DNA from: Halobaculum sp. MBLA0147
GTDB lineage: Archaea > Halobacteriota > Halobacteria > Halobacteriales > Haloferacaceae
DNA length: 64,000 nt
NCBI RefSeq assembly: GCF_041361345.1
Contig: NZ_JBGKAD010000001.1
Span: 2,046,001 to 2,110,000 of the forward strand
Direction of reading: 5' to 3'
Shown here piece by piece: positions 8,657 to 16,880 of this stretch. Below the pieces are notes generated by a model. The model made no database searches, was not told where the DNA came from, and saw only the letters and a program-made list of their open reading frames with translations. Both the position numbers and the translations under genes were made by a program. Numbering within the stretch: position 1 is the stretch's first letter; each line of letters opens with the position of its first letter.

Positions 8657-10012
8657 ATGAACGACCCGGCAGTCGACGTGGTCGAGCTCCTCGTGACGGC
8701 CAGCCGGTTCGACGACGACCGGTCGCTGGACGCCGACGACCTCCCCCCGCGGTACCGTCGTGTGTTCTGGACGGACCACGACGACGAGGACGGCCCGGGC
8801 GGGATTCAGCGTCCACTCCGGGTCACGGAGTCGACTGCGACCACCGCCACCGGCGTGGAACGCCCGTGGGCGGCCGTCTCCGACGAACTGTTCACCGAGC
8901 GCGACGAGTTCGACGGCACGCTCTCGCTCACCCAACCCGAGATGGCCGCCTCCTGGCTGCTCGACCGGGTCGACGACGAGCGCGTCCGGTCGAACCCGGT
9001 GCTCGCGAAACTCGCCGAGGAGACCGACGCCGACGTGGACGTGACCTACGAGGAGGCGCGCGACGACACCCGTCCGATCCAGGCGGACCGCGTCTGGATC
9101 GACGCCCTGCTGGAGGAGTACTTCGACGAGGAGGAGGACGAGGACGCGGAGATGCTCGACCTGGTCACCGTCCGCGCCCCCGAGGAGATCGAGACGACAC
9201 TCGACGATCTCGTCTTGACCGGCGACCAGGAGGGAGAGATCCAGAAGCTCGTCACCGCCATCGAACACCGCGACTACCTCGCGGAGATCGGCCTCCGCGA
9301 GATCGGGAAGCTGCTGTTCGTCGGCCCGCCCGGGACGGGGAAGACCAGCGTCGCCCGCGGGATCGCCCACGACCTGGGGCTCCCGGTCGTCGAGGTGAAG
9401 CTGTCGATGGTGACGAGTCAGTACCTCGGCGAGACGGCCAAGAACGTCGAGAAGACCTTCGAGGTCGCCAAGCGGCTCGCGCCGTGTATCCTCTTCATCG
9501 ACGAGTTCGACTCCGTCGCGAAGACCCGTCGCAGCGACGAACACGCCGCCCTGAAGCGTGCGGTGAACACCCTGTTGAAGTCCATCGACGACATCTCGCT
9601 GATCAACGACGAGGTGTTGTTGATCTCGGCGACGAACCACCCAGACCAGTTGGACGCCGCCGCGTGGCGCCGGTTCGACGAGATCGTCAACTTCCCGAAG
9701 CCGGACCGGGAGATGCGGGCCGACATCCTCCGGATCATCACCCGCGAGATGGAGATCGGCGACTTCGACCCGGAGGTCGTCGCCGACAAGACGGAGGGGT
9801 TGACCGGGAGCGACCTCCGGATGGTGCTCCGTGAGGCGGTGTTGGAGGCGCTGACCGACGGCCGGCGGACGATCACGCAGGCCGACGTGATGGACGCCGT
9901 GAGCGACTTCGAGGAGCGCGACAACCTCAAGAACATGGACATGATCGACGGCGAGGGCGCCGCGGTCGCGGGTGACGGCGGTCACGAACACGAGCACGAT
10001 CACGACCACTGA
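8657..10012 (+). CDS. AAA+ ATPase with His-rich C-terminal tail
   Basis: A 451-residue AAA+ protein. The first 210 residues are a family-specific acidic domain. Walker A is GPPGTGKT at 223-230, Walker B is CILFIDEFDS near 276-285, sensor 1 is in LISATNHPDQLD, and the lid follows. It resembles the ATPase module of proteasome-activating/Cdc48-like proteins but has a single AAA domain and no OB or coiled-coil region, so the substrate is unknown. The last residues, HEHEHDHDH, could bind a metal. The ATG at 8657 directly follows a GGAGG, which is too close to be a normal Shine-Dalgarno. Confidence 0.88.
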   Translation: MNDPAVDVVELLVTASRFDDDRSLDADDLPPRYRRVFWTDHDDEDGPGGIQRPLRVTESTATTATGVERPWAAVSDELFTERDEFDGTLSLTQPEMAASWLLDRVDDERVRSNPVLAKLAEETDADVDVTYEEARDDTRPIQADRVWIDALLEEYFDEEEDEDAEMLDLVTVRAPEEIETTLDDLVLTGDQEGEIQKLVTAIEHRDYLAEIGLREIGKLLFVGPPGTGKTSVARGIAHDLGLPVVEVKLSMVTSQYLGETAKNVEKTFEVAKRLAPCILFIDEFDSVAKTRRSDEHAALKRAVNTLLKSIDDISLINDEVLLISATNHPDQLDAAAWRRFDEIVNFPKPDREMRADILRIITREMEIGDFDPEVVADKTEGLTGSDLRMVLREAVLEALTDGRRTITQADVMDAVSDFEERDNLKNMDMIDGEGAAVAGDGGHEHEHDHDH

Positions 10013-10035
10013 CGACCCACGGAGCGGCGAGTGGC

Positions 10036-10185
10036 TCAGTCGTCGTCCGGGTCGGATTTCGCCTCTGCTTCCGTGTCGTTGGTGATCAGTTGGCTCTCGA
10101 AAGACGGTACGTCGTCAGAGGAGACAGTTTGATCGTCTTCTTCTGTGGGTTCGTCGTCACTGGACGACTCGCCGCTGTCACTCAT
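10036..10185 (-). CDS. Acidic micro-protein, 49 aa (module 1, third gene)
   Basis: A 49-residue acidic peptide starting MSDSGESSSD and containing DDVPSFESQ. Its ATG at 10185 overlaps the stop of the preceding 48-residue ORF by eight bases, which argues for translational coupling. The DVPSFExQ motif is shared with that upstream peptide, so the two are likely paralogous. No signal or membrane segment. Function unknown. Confidence 0.55.
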   Translation of the reverse strand: MSDSGESSSDDEPTEEDDQTVSSDDVPSFESQLITNDTEAEAKSDPDDD

Positions 10186-10324
10186 CGGTCGCCCGACGAG
10201 TTTCTCCGTCGCCGATCGACTCGAAGTGGCCCTTGAAGACGACCTGACCTTCGAACGACGGGACATCCTCTGGGTCCGGTTCTTCGGACCCTTTGTCGGA
10301 TTGTTTCGGAGTGTCAGTGCTCAT
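10178..10324 (-). CDS. Micro-protein, 48 aa (module 1, second gene)
   Basis: A 48-residue peptide beginning MSTDTPKQSD with DPEDVPSFEGQ in the middle. It starts 26 bases after the stop of the 4-TM protein gene and overlaps the next micro-ORF by eight bases, so the three form a tight minus-strand operon. The motif DVPSFExQ recurs in the downstream peptide. The operon arrangement and shared motif support it as a real gene; its role is unknown. Confidence 0.55.
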   Translation of the reverse strand: MSTDTPKQSDKGSEEPDPEDVPSFEGQVVFKGHFESIGDGETRRATDE

Positions 10325-10350
10325 GACTCGTTGTAGACGGCCAAACGTGT

Positions 10351-11010
10351 TCAATCTTCGGTGGGGTCGAGGTCCCTGTACCGCCAGTACCGTCTTAACT
10401 GTCCGACGATACCCGTTCGCCACGTGTAGATGAGCAACGCACAGATCACGAGGAAAGTCATCCACAGCGGGACTCCAGAAGACAGGATTCCGTATACGCC
10501 GACAGCGAGACAGACGATTCCGTAGACGAGGAACGACACTGTCGCCGTACCCAGCGGTGCGTTTTTCGTATTCGTTTTGAAGTTCACCTGCGCCCACTCG
10601 GAGTAACTGTCGACGATACCGTACAGCTTCTCACGGTCGGTGTATTCACCGTAGAGTAAACTGTTCAAGTCGCGCCCACTCAGGCCTTCCCGCATACTCG
10701 ATGCGGTGTACGTCAGTGCAGCCAAGGCTGTCGAGACGAGTATCGAAACGAACCCAGCTACCACGAATCCACTGCCCGACTGTGGGGCGCCCGTGGTGAT
10801 TCCGGAGAGTCGGCTACTGCCTACCACGGAGAACCCGGTGAGAGAGATACTCAGAAGTATGAGGTTCAGTCGTAGAATCTTGGCGGCCTTCGTGTCGATG
10901 TCGTTGAGTGTAGATACCTGTTGATCGATGGTCCTGTGTGCCTCTTCTCTCGCAATCTCGAGGATATCTATCTCGGTATCCGACGACCCGTCCGACTCGT
11001 CCGCTGTCAT
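10351..11010 (-). CDS. 4-TM membrane protein with QVxTLxxIDxKAA motif (module 1)
   Basis: A 219-residue membrane protein. An acidic N-terminus leads to an amphipathic segment with QVSTLNDIDTKAA at 31-43, then two hydrophobic segments (about 46-68 and 82-104), a soluble stretch of about 60 residues, and two more hydrophobic segments (about 150-195). The layout and the xDxKAA signature before TM1 recall SLATT and Pycsar-effector membrane families, which act downstream of defence signalling; that link is inference. A paralogue with the same layout and motif is encoded at 43194-43817. An AT-rich upstream region carries a palindrome near the predicted start of transcription. Confidence 0.75.
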   Translation of the reverse strand: MTADESDGSSDTEIDILEIAREEAHRTIDQQVSTLNDIDTKAAKILRLNLILLSISLTGFSVVGSSRLSGITTGAPQSGSGFVVAGFVSILVSTALAALTYTASSMREGLSGRDLNSLLYGEYTDREKLYGIVDSYSEWAQVNFKTNTKNAPLGTATVSFLVYGIVCLAVGVYGILSSGVPLWMTFLVICALLIYTWRTGIVGQLRRYWRYRDLDPTED

Positions 11011-11052
11011 GCGGTACGTTACTAGTGCGTATCAATTGAAGTTTTTGATAGA

Positions 11053-11066
11053 AGTCTACATAGACT
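11053..11066. promoter_or_regulatory. Palindrome in AT-rich divergent promoter region
   Basis: AGTCTA-CA-TAGACT is a perfect 6+6 inverted repeat. On the minus strand a TATA-like GTAATATAAC lies at about 11077-11086, so the palindrome falls near the predicted transcription start of the 4-TM module and could be an operator. The 142-base gap is conspicuously AT-rich. Confidence 0.45.
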
Positions 11067-11152
11067 ATTTGTTATATTACACTGAAATACAGATAGGAAA
11101 GACACGTCTCCCGACACCTTTTCGATCCGTCACTCCCCAGCACACACCACAC

Positions 11153-12460
11153 ATGGACGGACTACTCGCCGCGGTCGGGCTGGGCGTCCTCCTGGTCGGG
11201 ACGGAGGCGTTCTTCACCGCGTTGAGCGTGGTGAACCTCCGGCACCAGGAGACGGCCGTCGCCGACAACAGCGAGTGGATCGTCTCCGAGTTGGGGATCG
11301 ACGACCCGGAGGAGGCGCTGTCGTACCACCGCGTGAAGACCGGCGTCTCCAAACTCCAGTCGTGGGTGACGCTGGGCCTCCTCTTGCTCGTCCTCTTCTC
11401 GGGGCTGTTCGCCGACCTCGTCGGCGCACTCGACGCACTCGGACTGTCGCCGCTCGTCGAGGGGCTCGTCTTCGTCGTCGGGCTCGTGCTCGCGATCCAA
11501 CTGCTGTCGGTGCCGTTCGACGTCGTCGACACGTTCGTCGTCGAGGAGGTGTACGGGTTCAACAACCAGACGCTCGGGCTGTGGCTCCGTGATCAGGTGA
11601 TCGGGACTGCGATCTCGCTGGTGTTCGCGGTGTTGCTCGGCGGGGCGCTGTTGTGGTTCGTCGAGGCGGTTCCGCTGTGGCCGGCGGCCGGGTGGGGGCT
11701 GGTGATGGCGTTCACGATCGCGTTCACGGTGATCAAACCGCGCGTGATCGACCCGCTGTTCAACGAGTTCACACCCGTCGAGGAGAGTCCGCTGCGGGAC
11801 GCCGTCGACGAGGTGTTCGAGCGGGCGGGCTACCGCACGGACGAGGTGTACGAGATGGACGCGAGCCGGCGCTCCTCGCACTCGAACGCCTACTTCGTCG
11901 GGTTCGGCCCGGCCAAACGGGTGGTGTTGTACGACACGCTCGTCGAGGGGATGGAGACGGACGAGGTCCAGAGTGTGCTCGCACACGAACTCGCCCACTG
12001 GCGCGAGGGCCACATCTGGAAGTTCGTCGCACTGGGTGCGGTGCGGTTCGCGGTCGTGTTCGCCGTGTTGGGGTGGCTCGTCGAGTCGGGCGTCGTCTAC
12101 GCCCCGTTCGCGGTACCGGAGACGGCGTACGTCGGACTGTTCCTCGGCGTGTTGTGGATCGCGCCGCTGAACCGCCTGACCAGTCCGCTGGAGAACTACG
12201 TCTCGTTGTCGTACGAGCGGGACGCCGACGCCTACGCCGTCGAGGTGATCGGCGGCGACGCGATGGCGCGTGCGCTGGCGCAGTTGGCGGCCGACAACCT
12301 CTCGACGCCGTTCCCGCACCCGTGGTACGAGACGTTCCACTACGACCACCCGCCGATTCCCGAGCGCATCCGCCGCGTCCGCGACCTCGACCCGGACGTA
12401 GACGCGCCCGGTGACGGCAGCACAGACCGCGGCGCAGATCCCGGAGCCGCCTCCGACTGA
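11153..12460 (+). CDS. M48-family membrane metalloprotease (Ste24/CAAX-protease type)
   Basis: A 435-residue polytopic zinc protease. The motif HELAHW has zinc-binding HExxH at 278-282, and the third ligand is likely the Glu in NYVSLSYERDADAYAV further on. About six hydrophobic segments surround the site. The N-terminal part (SVVNLRHQET, YHRVKTGVSKLQS) matches Ste24-like members rather than short HtpX. Such enzymes clip membrane proteins or prenylated tails; the archaeal substrate is unknown. The ATG at 11153 begins the first hydrophobic helix. The ORF could be extended upstream only through the AT-rich promoter. Confidence 0.92.
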   Translation: MDGLLAAVGLGVLLVGTEAFFTALSVVNLRHQETAVADNSEWIVSELGIDDPEEALSYHRVKTGVSKLQSWVTLGLLLLVLFSGLFADLVGALDALGLSPLVEGLVFVVGLVLAIQLLSVPFDVVDTFVVEEVYGFNNQTLGLWLRDQVIGTAISLVFAVLLGGALLWFVEAVPLWPAAGWGLVMAFTIAFTVIKPRVIDPLFNEFTPVEESPLRDAVDEVFERAGYRTDEVYEMDASRRSSHSNAYFVGFGPAKRVVLYDTLVEGMETDEVQSVLAHELAHWREGHIWKFVALGAVRFAVVFAVLGWLVESGVVYAPFAVPETAYVGLFLGVLWIAPLNRLTSPLENYVSLSYERDADAYAVEVIGGDAMARALAQLAADNLSTPFPHPWYETFHYDHPPIPERIRRVRDLDPDVDAPGDGSTDRGADPGAASD

Positions 12461-12470
12461 GCGCGACGCT

Positions 12471-13049
12471 CTACGGTTCTCGGTCGTCGGTCGGCGGAGT
12501 GTCGTCCGCAGCGTGGCCATCTGACGGCTCGTCGTCCGCAACGTGGCCGTCTGGCGGGTCGTCGGTCGGCGGGTCGACGTGTCTGTCGAGGAGCCACACG
12601 AGGCCGGCGAGACAGCAGGCGACGACGGCGGGCCAGTAGTCCGAACTCAGGTAGACGTTCCCCGCGGGCGGGAGCCAGTCCGTGAGCGGGTAGAGGTACG
12701 GCGGCGCGACGCCGTCGGCACGGATCACCAGCAGGTCGAGACAGAGGTGGCTCACACCGCCGGCGGCGAGCGCCAGCGCGGCCGGTCCTCGGTCGCCACG
12801 CCGGACGATCACGGCACCGAGTGCGGCGACGACGGCGACACCGCCCAGCGTGTGGTACCCCCACGCCGAGTACGGAATTCCGCCGACGCGACCCCACTGG
12901 ACGCCGAGCAGGAGTGTGAGCTTCGTCGCGTCCGGCGCCACCGCTCCGACCGCCGCGAGGGGGAGGAAGCGCCGTGCGACGAGTCCACGCCGCGCCGCGA
13001 GTGTCCCGACGGCGGCGACGACGAGGACGTGTGTGAGCAGGTCGGCCAC
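12471..13049 (-). CDS. Membrane-bound metal-dependent hydrolase (YdjM/DUF457-like)
   Basis: A 192-residue membrane protein with His/Asp residues next to hydrophobic helices: LLTHVLVV at the start, VAPDATKL near 40, YHTLGG near 65, and SHLCLDLLV near 100. This is the pattern of the DUF457/YdjM family of putative membrane hydrolases. The last 40 residues are a hydrophilic acidic tail with imperfect repeats (DDPPDGHVADDEPSDGHAADD). It starts three bases after the stop of the upstream membrane protein gene, so the two form an operon. Confidence 0.75.
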   Translation of the reverse strand: MADLLTHVLVVAAVGTLAARRGLVARRFLPLAAVGAVAPDATKLTLLLGVQWGRVGGIPYSAWGYHTLGGVAVVAALGAVIVRRGDRGPAALALAAGGVSHLCLDLLVIRADGVAPPYLYPLTDWLPPAGNVYLSSDYWPAVVACCLAGLVWLLDRHVDPPTDDPPDGHVADDEPSDGHAADDTPPTDDREP

Positions 13050-13052
13050 GAC

Positions 13053-13667
13053 TCACCCACCCTCCGACGTGTCGGTGTCGACCGGCCCTCCGCCAGTCTC
13101 GTCGGGCGTCTCTTCTCTGGTCTCGCCGTCAGAGTCGGTCAATCGCGGAACGACGACGAGCCGATCCGTGTCGAGCCGCCAGCGCCGGAGGAACCACCCC
13201 GTCGCGAAGAGGATCCCGACCACGGAGACGACGTACAGTGACGTGCGTCGCTGTGACGAGACGACGACGGTCTCCGTGACGGCGATCCGACGTCCCGGAC
13301 GGAGTTCCCCGTACACCTGGACGTGGTCCCCGGACGATACGGTGTCGGGAGAGAGCCCGACGACGACGAGTTCGAGTGGGTCGGCCGCGACCACGACCGA
13401 GGCTCGCCGTCCGTCGGTGGCCGTCTCGCCACCACTTCGCACCGCGACCACCGTCGTCCACAGGTGGACCCGCTCGCCGACGTGCTCCGGGTAGTCGCTC
13501 GCCAGTTCGCCGGCGTCGGGGTAGGCACTACTCCCGGCGAACTGGACGCCGTACCCGACGAGGAGGCCAGCGAGCACGACGAGGAGCACCGACACCGCCG
13601 CCGCTCGACGGACGCGGCCGCGTCGAGGGTCGTCGTCCGACGACAGCTCCGAGTCGTCCGGTCTCAC
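13053..13667 (-). CDS. Membrane protein of unknown function
   Basis: About 204 residues from a GTG at 13667; a longer version from 13751 is possible but its N-terminus is Arg/Ser-rich and unlike a start. A first membrane helix (AAAVSVLLVVLAGLLVGYG) is followed by an extracytoplasmic beta-rich region with VYGELRPGRRIAV, then a second helix (SLYVVSVVGILFATGWFL) and an acidic tail. The middle region suggests an OB-like fold; I do not recognise the family. Operon with the downstream DUF457-like gene. Confidence 0.6.
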   Translation of the reverse strand: MRPDDSELSSDDDPRRGRVRRAAAVSVLLVVLAGLLVGYGVQFAGSSAYPDAGELASDYPEHVGERVHLWTTVVAVRSGGETATDGRRASVVVAADPLELVVVGLSPDTVSSGDHVQVYGELRPGRRIAVTETVVVSSQRRTSLYVVSVVGILFATGWFLRRWRLDTDRLVVVPRLTDSDGETREETPDETGGGPVDTDTSEGG

Positions 13668-13837
13668 GAGTCGACGCAGGGGGACGTGGTAGTTGGCTGT
13701 TGTGCTCGGACGCCGACTGCCGGTCCGACGTGACGAGGGGGACGGCACCACTCGGCGGTGAGGTGAGGGACGACACTGCTCGGCGGCGAGGGGGCGGAAA
13801 CGTAACGGCTAAACGCCGTCACGTGCGAGTCGGCGGT

Positions 13838-14716
13838 ATGCAACGACGCGCTGCGGCGTTGTACGCCGTCCTCCTCCTCGTGATCGGGGTGGCCTCGTTC
13901 TCGCTCATCAGTGTGGCCACGCCGCCGGAGTTGGCGTTCGAGGATCCGGACCACGAGTTGAGCGAGTCCGACGAGTTCACACTCGACGGGACGACGTACA
14001 CCGTCGACACGATCGACGCCGAGATGCAGTCGAGTGGTGGCGGCGGTGGCCACGGCGGTGGTGGTGGCGGCGCCGAGTTGGTCCGCTCGGGGACCATCGT
14101 CTGGACGAACGAGTCCGCGCTCGCCACCGAGACGTGGGGTAACGGCTCCGAGGTGACCTACCAGAACGACACCTACGTCGCCGAGATCGAGGGTCCCAAC
14201 GACACGGACGTGACCCTGCGTGAGGTGATCGACCGCACCGCGATCCTCCAGAACGACTCCAGCGTCCTCAACGAGACGCAGACCGTCGACGGGACGGAGT
14301 ACGTCGTCCGCGAGGCCGACGACGGCACGCGGACGCTGCTCCCCACCGAGGAGTACTTCCCCGAGCCGGAGACGTACGTCTTCGACGGGGGTGAGTCGGT
14401 ACAGTTCGCGGGCGAGGAGTTCACCGTCGCGGCAGTGAGTGCCGACGAGGCGCGTCTCTCGCGGGTCTCCCCCGAGGAGGTCGAGATCTCCGTCTCGAAC
14501 CACGCCAACGTCACGGTCGGCGACCAGCGGTACTTCGCGCACTTCCCCGACAACGACACGCTCGTCCTGTCGGACGACTACACGGTCTACCAGCAGTACC
14601 AGAACGACCAGGACACCTTCAAAGAGCACGAGAACGGGATGTGGGGTGTCAGCATCGTCACCGTCGCCGGTGCGACGTTCTTGATCGCGCTGGCGTTCCT
14701 GCCGACGCGGTACTGA
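13838..14716 (+). CDS. Membrane-anchored surface protein rich in N-glycosylation sequons
   Basis: A 292-residue protein with a hydrophobic N-terminal segment (about 5-27) and a C-terminal one (about 268-288), leaving a large extracytoplasmic domain. That domain has at least eight Asn-x-Ser/Thr sequons (NES, NGS, NDT, NDS, NET, NVT), as in haloarchaeal glycoproteins, and a glycine/histidine-rich linker near 65-75. Length and layout suggest a surface-exposed sensor or structural protein. Family not recognised. The ATG at 13838 gives the hydrophobic start; the longer upstream frame is Arg-rich. Confidence 0.65.
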   Translation: MQRRAAALYAVLLLVIGVASFSLISVATPPELAFEDPDHELSESDEFTLDGTTYTVDTIDAEMQSSGGGGGHGGGGGGAELVRSGTIVWTNESALATETWGNGSEVTYQNDTYVAEIEGPNDTDVTLREVIDRTAILQNDSSVLNETQTVDGTEYVVREADDGTRTLLPTEEYFPEPETYVFDGGESVQFAGEEFTVAAVSADEARLSRVSPEEVEISVSNHANVTVGDQRYFAHFPDNDTLVLSDDYTVYQQYQNDQDTFKEHENGMWGVSIVTVAGATFLIALAFLPTRY

Positions 14717-14846
14717 GCGGTCGCGTCTTCTGCGCTCTTCTCGTCGGCTCTCCGACTCTCCGAGTGTTTCGCCGTGTCGTCACACGTCGCAGGCCCCGTC
14801 CTCGGATCGCTCGTCACGCGGTGCTCACGACGTTCGAGCCTCGATA

Positions 14847-14951
14847 CGGGCGCGGTGGGATTCGAACCCACGACCGTCGGATGGCTCCCCACGACGGCGG
14901 CGCCGACGCGGTTAGAAGTCCGACGCTCTATCCGGACTGAGCTACGCGCCC
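14847..14951 (-). tRNA. tRNA-Arg (anticodon UCU) with 30-nt intron
   Basis: On the minus strand the acceptor GGGCGCG/CGCGCCC, D stem GCTC/GAGC, anticodon stem TCGGA/TCCGA and T arm GTGGG-TTCGAAT-CCCAC all pair. The loop CTTCTAA gives anticodon TCT. A 30-base insertion separates loop position 37 from 38, the canonical archaeal intron site, at about 14883-14912. Removing it leaves a 75-base tRNA. Discriminator G at 14847; CCA is not encoded. The intron would be cut by the archaeal bulge-helix-bulge endonuclease. Confidence 0.93.
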
Positions 14952-15044
14952 TCGCCCGACAGTGACGCCGCGACCGCAAAAAGCGACCCGGTTGACTCGC
15001 GGCTCCCACAGGGTTTAGGGGCGCCTACGGAGTAGTCCGCCCCG

Positions 15045-15710
15045 ATGCGAGTACTGGGAACCGTCGGACTGCCGGGCAGCGGGAAGGGTGAGGCCGCGAC
15101 CGTCGCCCGGGAGGCCGACATCCCCGTCGTGACGATGGGTGACGTGATCCGAGACGCCTGCCGCGACCGCGGACTCGACCCGGCGGAACACCACGGCACC
15201 GTGGCGAAACGACTCCGCGAGGAGGACGGCCCGACCGCCATCGCCGACCGCACCGTCGAGCGGCTCCGCGCCGTCGACGACGACGTGGTGCTCGTCGACG
15301 GGCTCCGTGCCCCCGCGGAACTCGACACGTTCCGCGACGCCTTCGGCGACGCGTTCACACTCGTCGCCGTCGAGGCACCGTTCGAGGTTCGAGCCGAGCG
15401 CGCCGCCGACCGCGGCCGCGACGACTCCGACGGGGACCGCGAGGCGTTCCGCGAACGCGAGGACCGCGAGAAGTCCTTCGGCCTCGTCGAGGTGATGGAC
15501 CGCGCCGACGTGACCGTCGACAACACCGGCTCGTTGGCCGCCTACCACTCCCGAATCCGCGAGTTGCTGGGTGTCGACGACGCCGATGCCGGCGGGGACC
15601 GAGCGACGGACGAGGCGTCCGCGAATGGCGACGACCCCGCCGGTGGCGACGAGGGCGAGCGACAGGGGGAGCGCGACGACGCGACGGCGGACACGCCGGA
15701 GGCGGAGTGA
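15045..15710 (+). CDS. UPF0200 family nucleotide kinase-like protein
   Basis: A 221-residue P-loop protein. Walker A is GLPGSGKG at 8-15, and VVTMGDVIRDACRDRG follows as in UPF0200, a family that looks like dephospho-CoA or nucleoside kinases. A lid-like Arg/Asp-rich stretch (about 118-145) and VDNTGSL near 162 are also family features. The last 45 residues form an acidic tail. Substrate unknown. The next gene starts one base after its stop, and this UPF0200/UPF0201 pairing is common in haloarchaea. Confidence 0.85.
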   Translation: MRVLGTVGLPGSGKGEAATVAREADIPVVTMGDVIRDACRDRGLDPAEHHGTVAKRLREEDGPTAIADRTVERLRAVDDDVVLVDGLRAPAELDTFRDAFGDAFTLVAVEAPFEVRAERAADRGRDDSDGDREAFREREDREKSFGLVEVMDRADVTVDNTGSLAAYHSRIRELLGVDDADAGGDRATDEASANGDDPAGGDEGERQGERDDATADTPEAE

Positions 15711-15711
15711 G

Positions 15712-16176
15712 ATGACGACGATCTACAGCGTCGACGCGCGCATCGAGACCCCCGTCGCGGACACGGAGGTGACCGACCGGGTGATCGACGCCGTCGAGGC
15801 GCTGTTCCCGGACGTCGAGGTCCACAGCGAGCCGGGGCGCGTCGTCGCGGAGACCCACTCGCTGCAGGGTTTCTCCGACCGGCTCCACGACCAGGAGATC
15901 CTCGACACCGCGCGTCGGGAGTTCCTCGAGGACGCCGACGAGGAGGGGTTCTCGTTCGCGCTGAAGAAACAGGCCGCCTACGAGGGGGTCGTCAACTTCG
16001 CCGTCGGCGAGTCCGACGAGTTGGGCGAGATCACCGTCACCGTCACCGTCCGCGAGCCCTCCGTCGCAGAGTACGTCGACCACGTCGCGCCGCCGACTCG
16101 CGACGGGACGCCGGTCGACCCCGACGGCGACGGACGCGGCGCTTCGAGTGGACCCGGCGGTGCGGGCGAGCGGTGA
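15712..16176 (+). CDS. UPF0201 family protein (RNA-binding-like fold)
   Basis: A 154-residue protein matching UPF0201. It starts MTTIYSVDARIETPV, has VIDAVEALFPDVEV near 25-40, and ends its core with FALKKQAAYEGVVNFAV. Family members fold like an L5-type RNA-binding domain, but the target is not established. It starts one base after the UPF0200 stop, indicating co-expression. The C-terminal 25 residues are a Gly/Asp-rich tail. Confidence 0.85.
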   Translation: MTTIYSVDARIETPVADTEVTDRVIDAVEALFPDVEVHSEPGRVVAETHSLQGFSDRLHDQEILDTARREFLEDADEEGFSFALKKQAAYEGVVNFAVGESDELGEITVTVTVREPSVAEYVDHVAPPTRDGTPVDPDGDGRGASSGPGGAGER

Positions 16177-16216
16177 CGAGCGGCGTCCCAGGGCAACGTC
16201 GGTGGCGACCCGAACC

Positions 16217-16756
16217 TCACCGCGACTCGACCGGGATCGACACCGACTCGGCCGCGTCGCCGTCGGTCGAGCGGTCGCGGGGGCGCTCGCTCTCGCCGCC
16301 GGGGAGCCACTGGCCGTCGGACTCGACGGCACGGCACGTGTTCTCGACGGCACGGCGCAGTTCGCGCCGGTTGTACCACGCGAGGAGTGGCCGCAGTGGG
16401 CCGAGCAGCGACCCGAACGGCACCGCGCCGAGGTCGTAGCGAGCGGTGTAGGTGAACCGCGTCCGGTCGTCGCCGACCGGTTCGAAGGTCCACTCGATCT
16501 CGCCCGCCAGGTCGCCGCTCATCGCGAACGCGATCCGGTCGGGTGGGTCGTACGTCGTCGTCTCCATCGCCCCGGTGAGCACCAGTCCGGCGATCCGGTA
16601 ACCGTACAGCATCCGTCGGCCGCCGTCGGGTTTCTCGCGCACGTCGGCGATCCCGGTCACCGCCGGCGTCACCAGCACCTGCGCGTCCGGGTCGTCGACG
16701 AACGCGACCACCTCGGCGACCGGCGCGTCGATCACCGTCGTCGCGGAGAGTTCCAT
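16217..16756 (-). CDS. SRPBCC-family ligand-binding protein
   Basis: A 179-residue protein with the START-like SRPBCC pattern: MELSATTVIDAPVAEVVAFVDDPD at the start, a central beta sheet (TTYDPPDRIAFAMSGD, WTFEPVGDDRTRFTYTARYD), and a long C-terminal helix (RRAVENTC). Such folds bind hydrophobic ligands; no specific ligand can be inferred. The start at 16756 fits the family N-terminus. It is divergent from the carotenoid oxygenase, whose product is a possible ligand class, but that is speculation. Confidence 0.75.
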   Translation of the reverse strand: MELSATTVIDAPVAEVVAFVDDPDAQVLVTPAVTGIADVREKPDGGRRMLYGYRIAGLVLTGAMETTTYDPPDRIAFAMSGDLAGEIEWTFEPVGDDRTRFTYTARYDLGAVPFGSLLGPLRPLLAWYNRRELRRAVENTCRAVESDGQWLPGGESERPRDRSTDGDAAESVSIPVESR

Positions 16757-16849
16757 ACCACACCTAGCGCGGCCGACGCCTAAGCGGTTCCCCCGCCGAC
16801 GCTCCGCTCCGGCCCTCGGGACACGCCCTCGCGATCCGCCCGAGCCACG

Positions 16850-16856
16850 CTTATAT
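16850..16856 (+). promoter_or_regulatory. TATA box for carotenoid oxygenase gene
   Basis: CTTATAT lies about 25-31 bases before the GTG at 16881, placing the transcription start at the start codon (leaderless) and supporting that GTG as the true start. Confidence 0.65.
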
Positions 16857-16880
16857 CGGCGCCGCTCCTGACGATCCACA

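Noticed and set aside
13376-13837. N-terminal extension of the sequon-rich surface protein
   Set aside because: The upstream part is Arg/Pro-rich and antisense to the membrane protein at 13053-13667; the hydrophobic anchor starts at the ATG at 13838.
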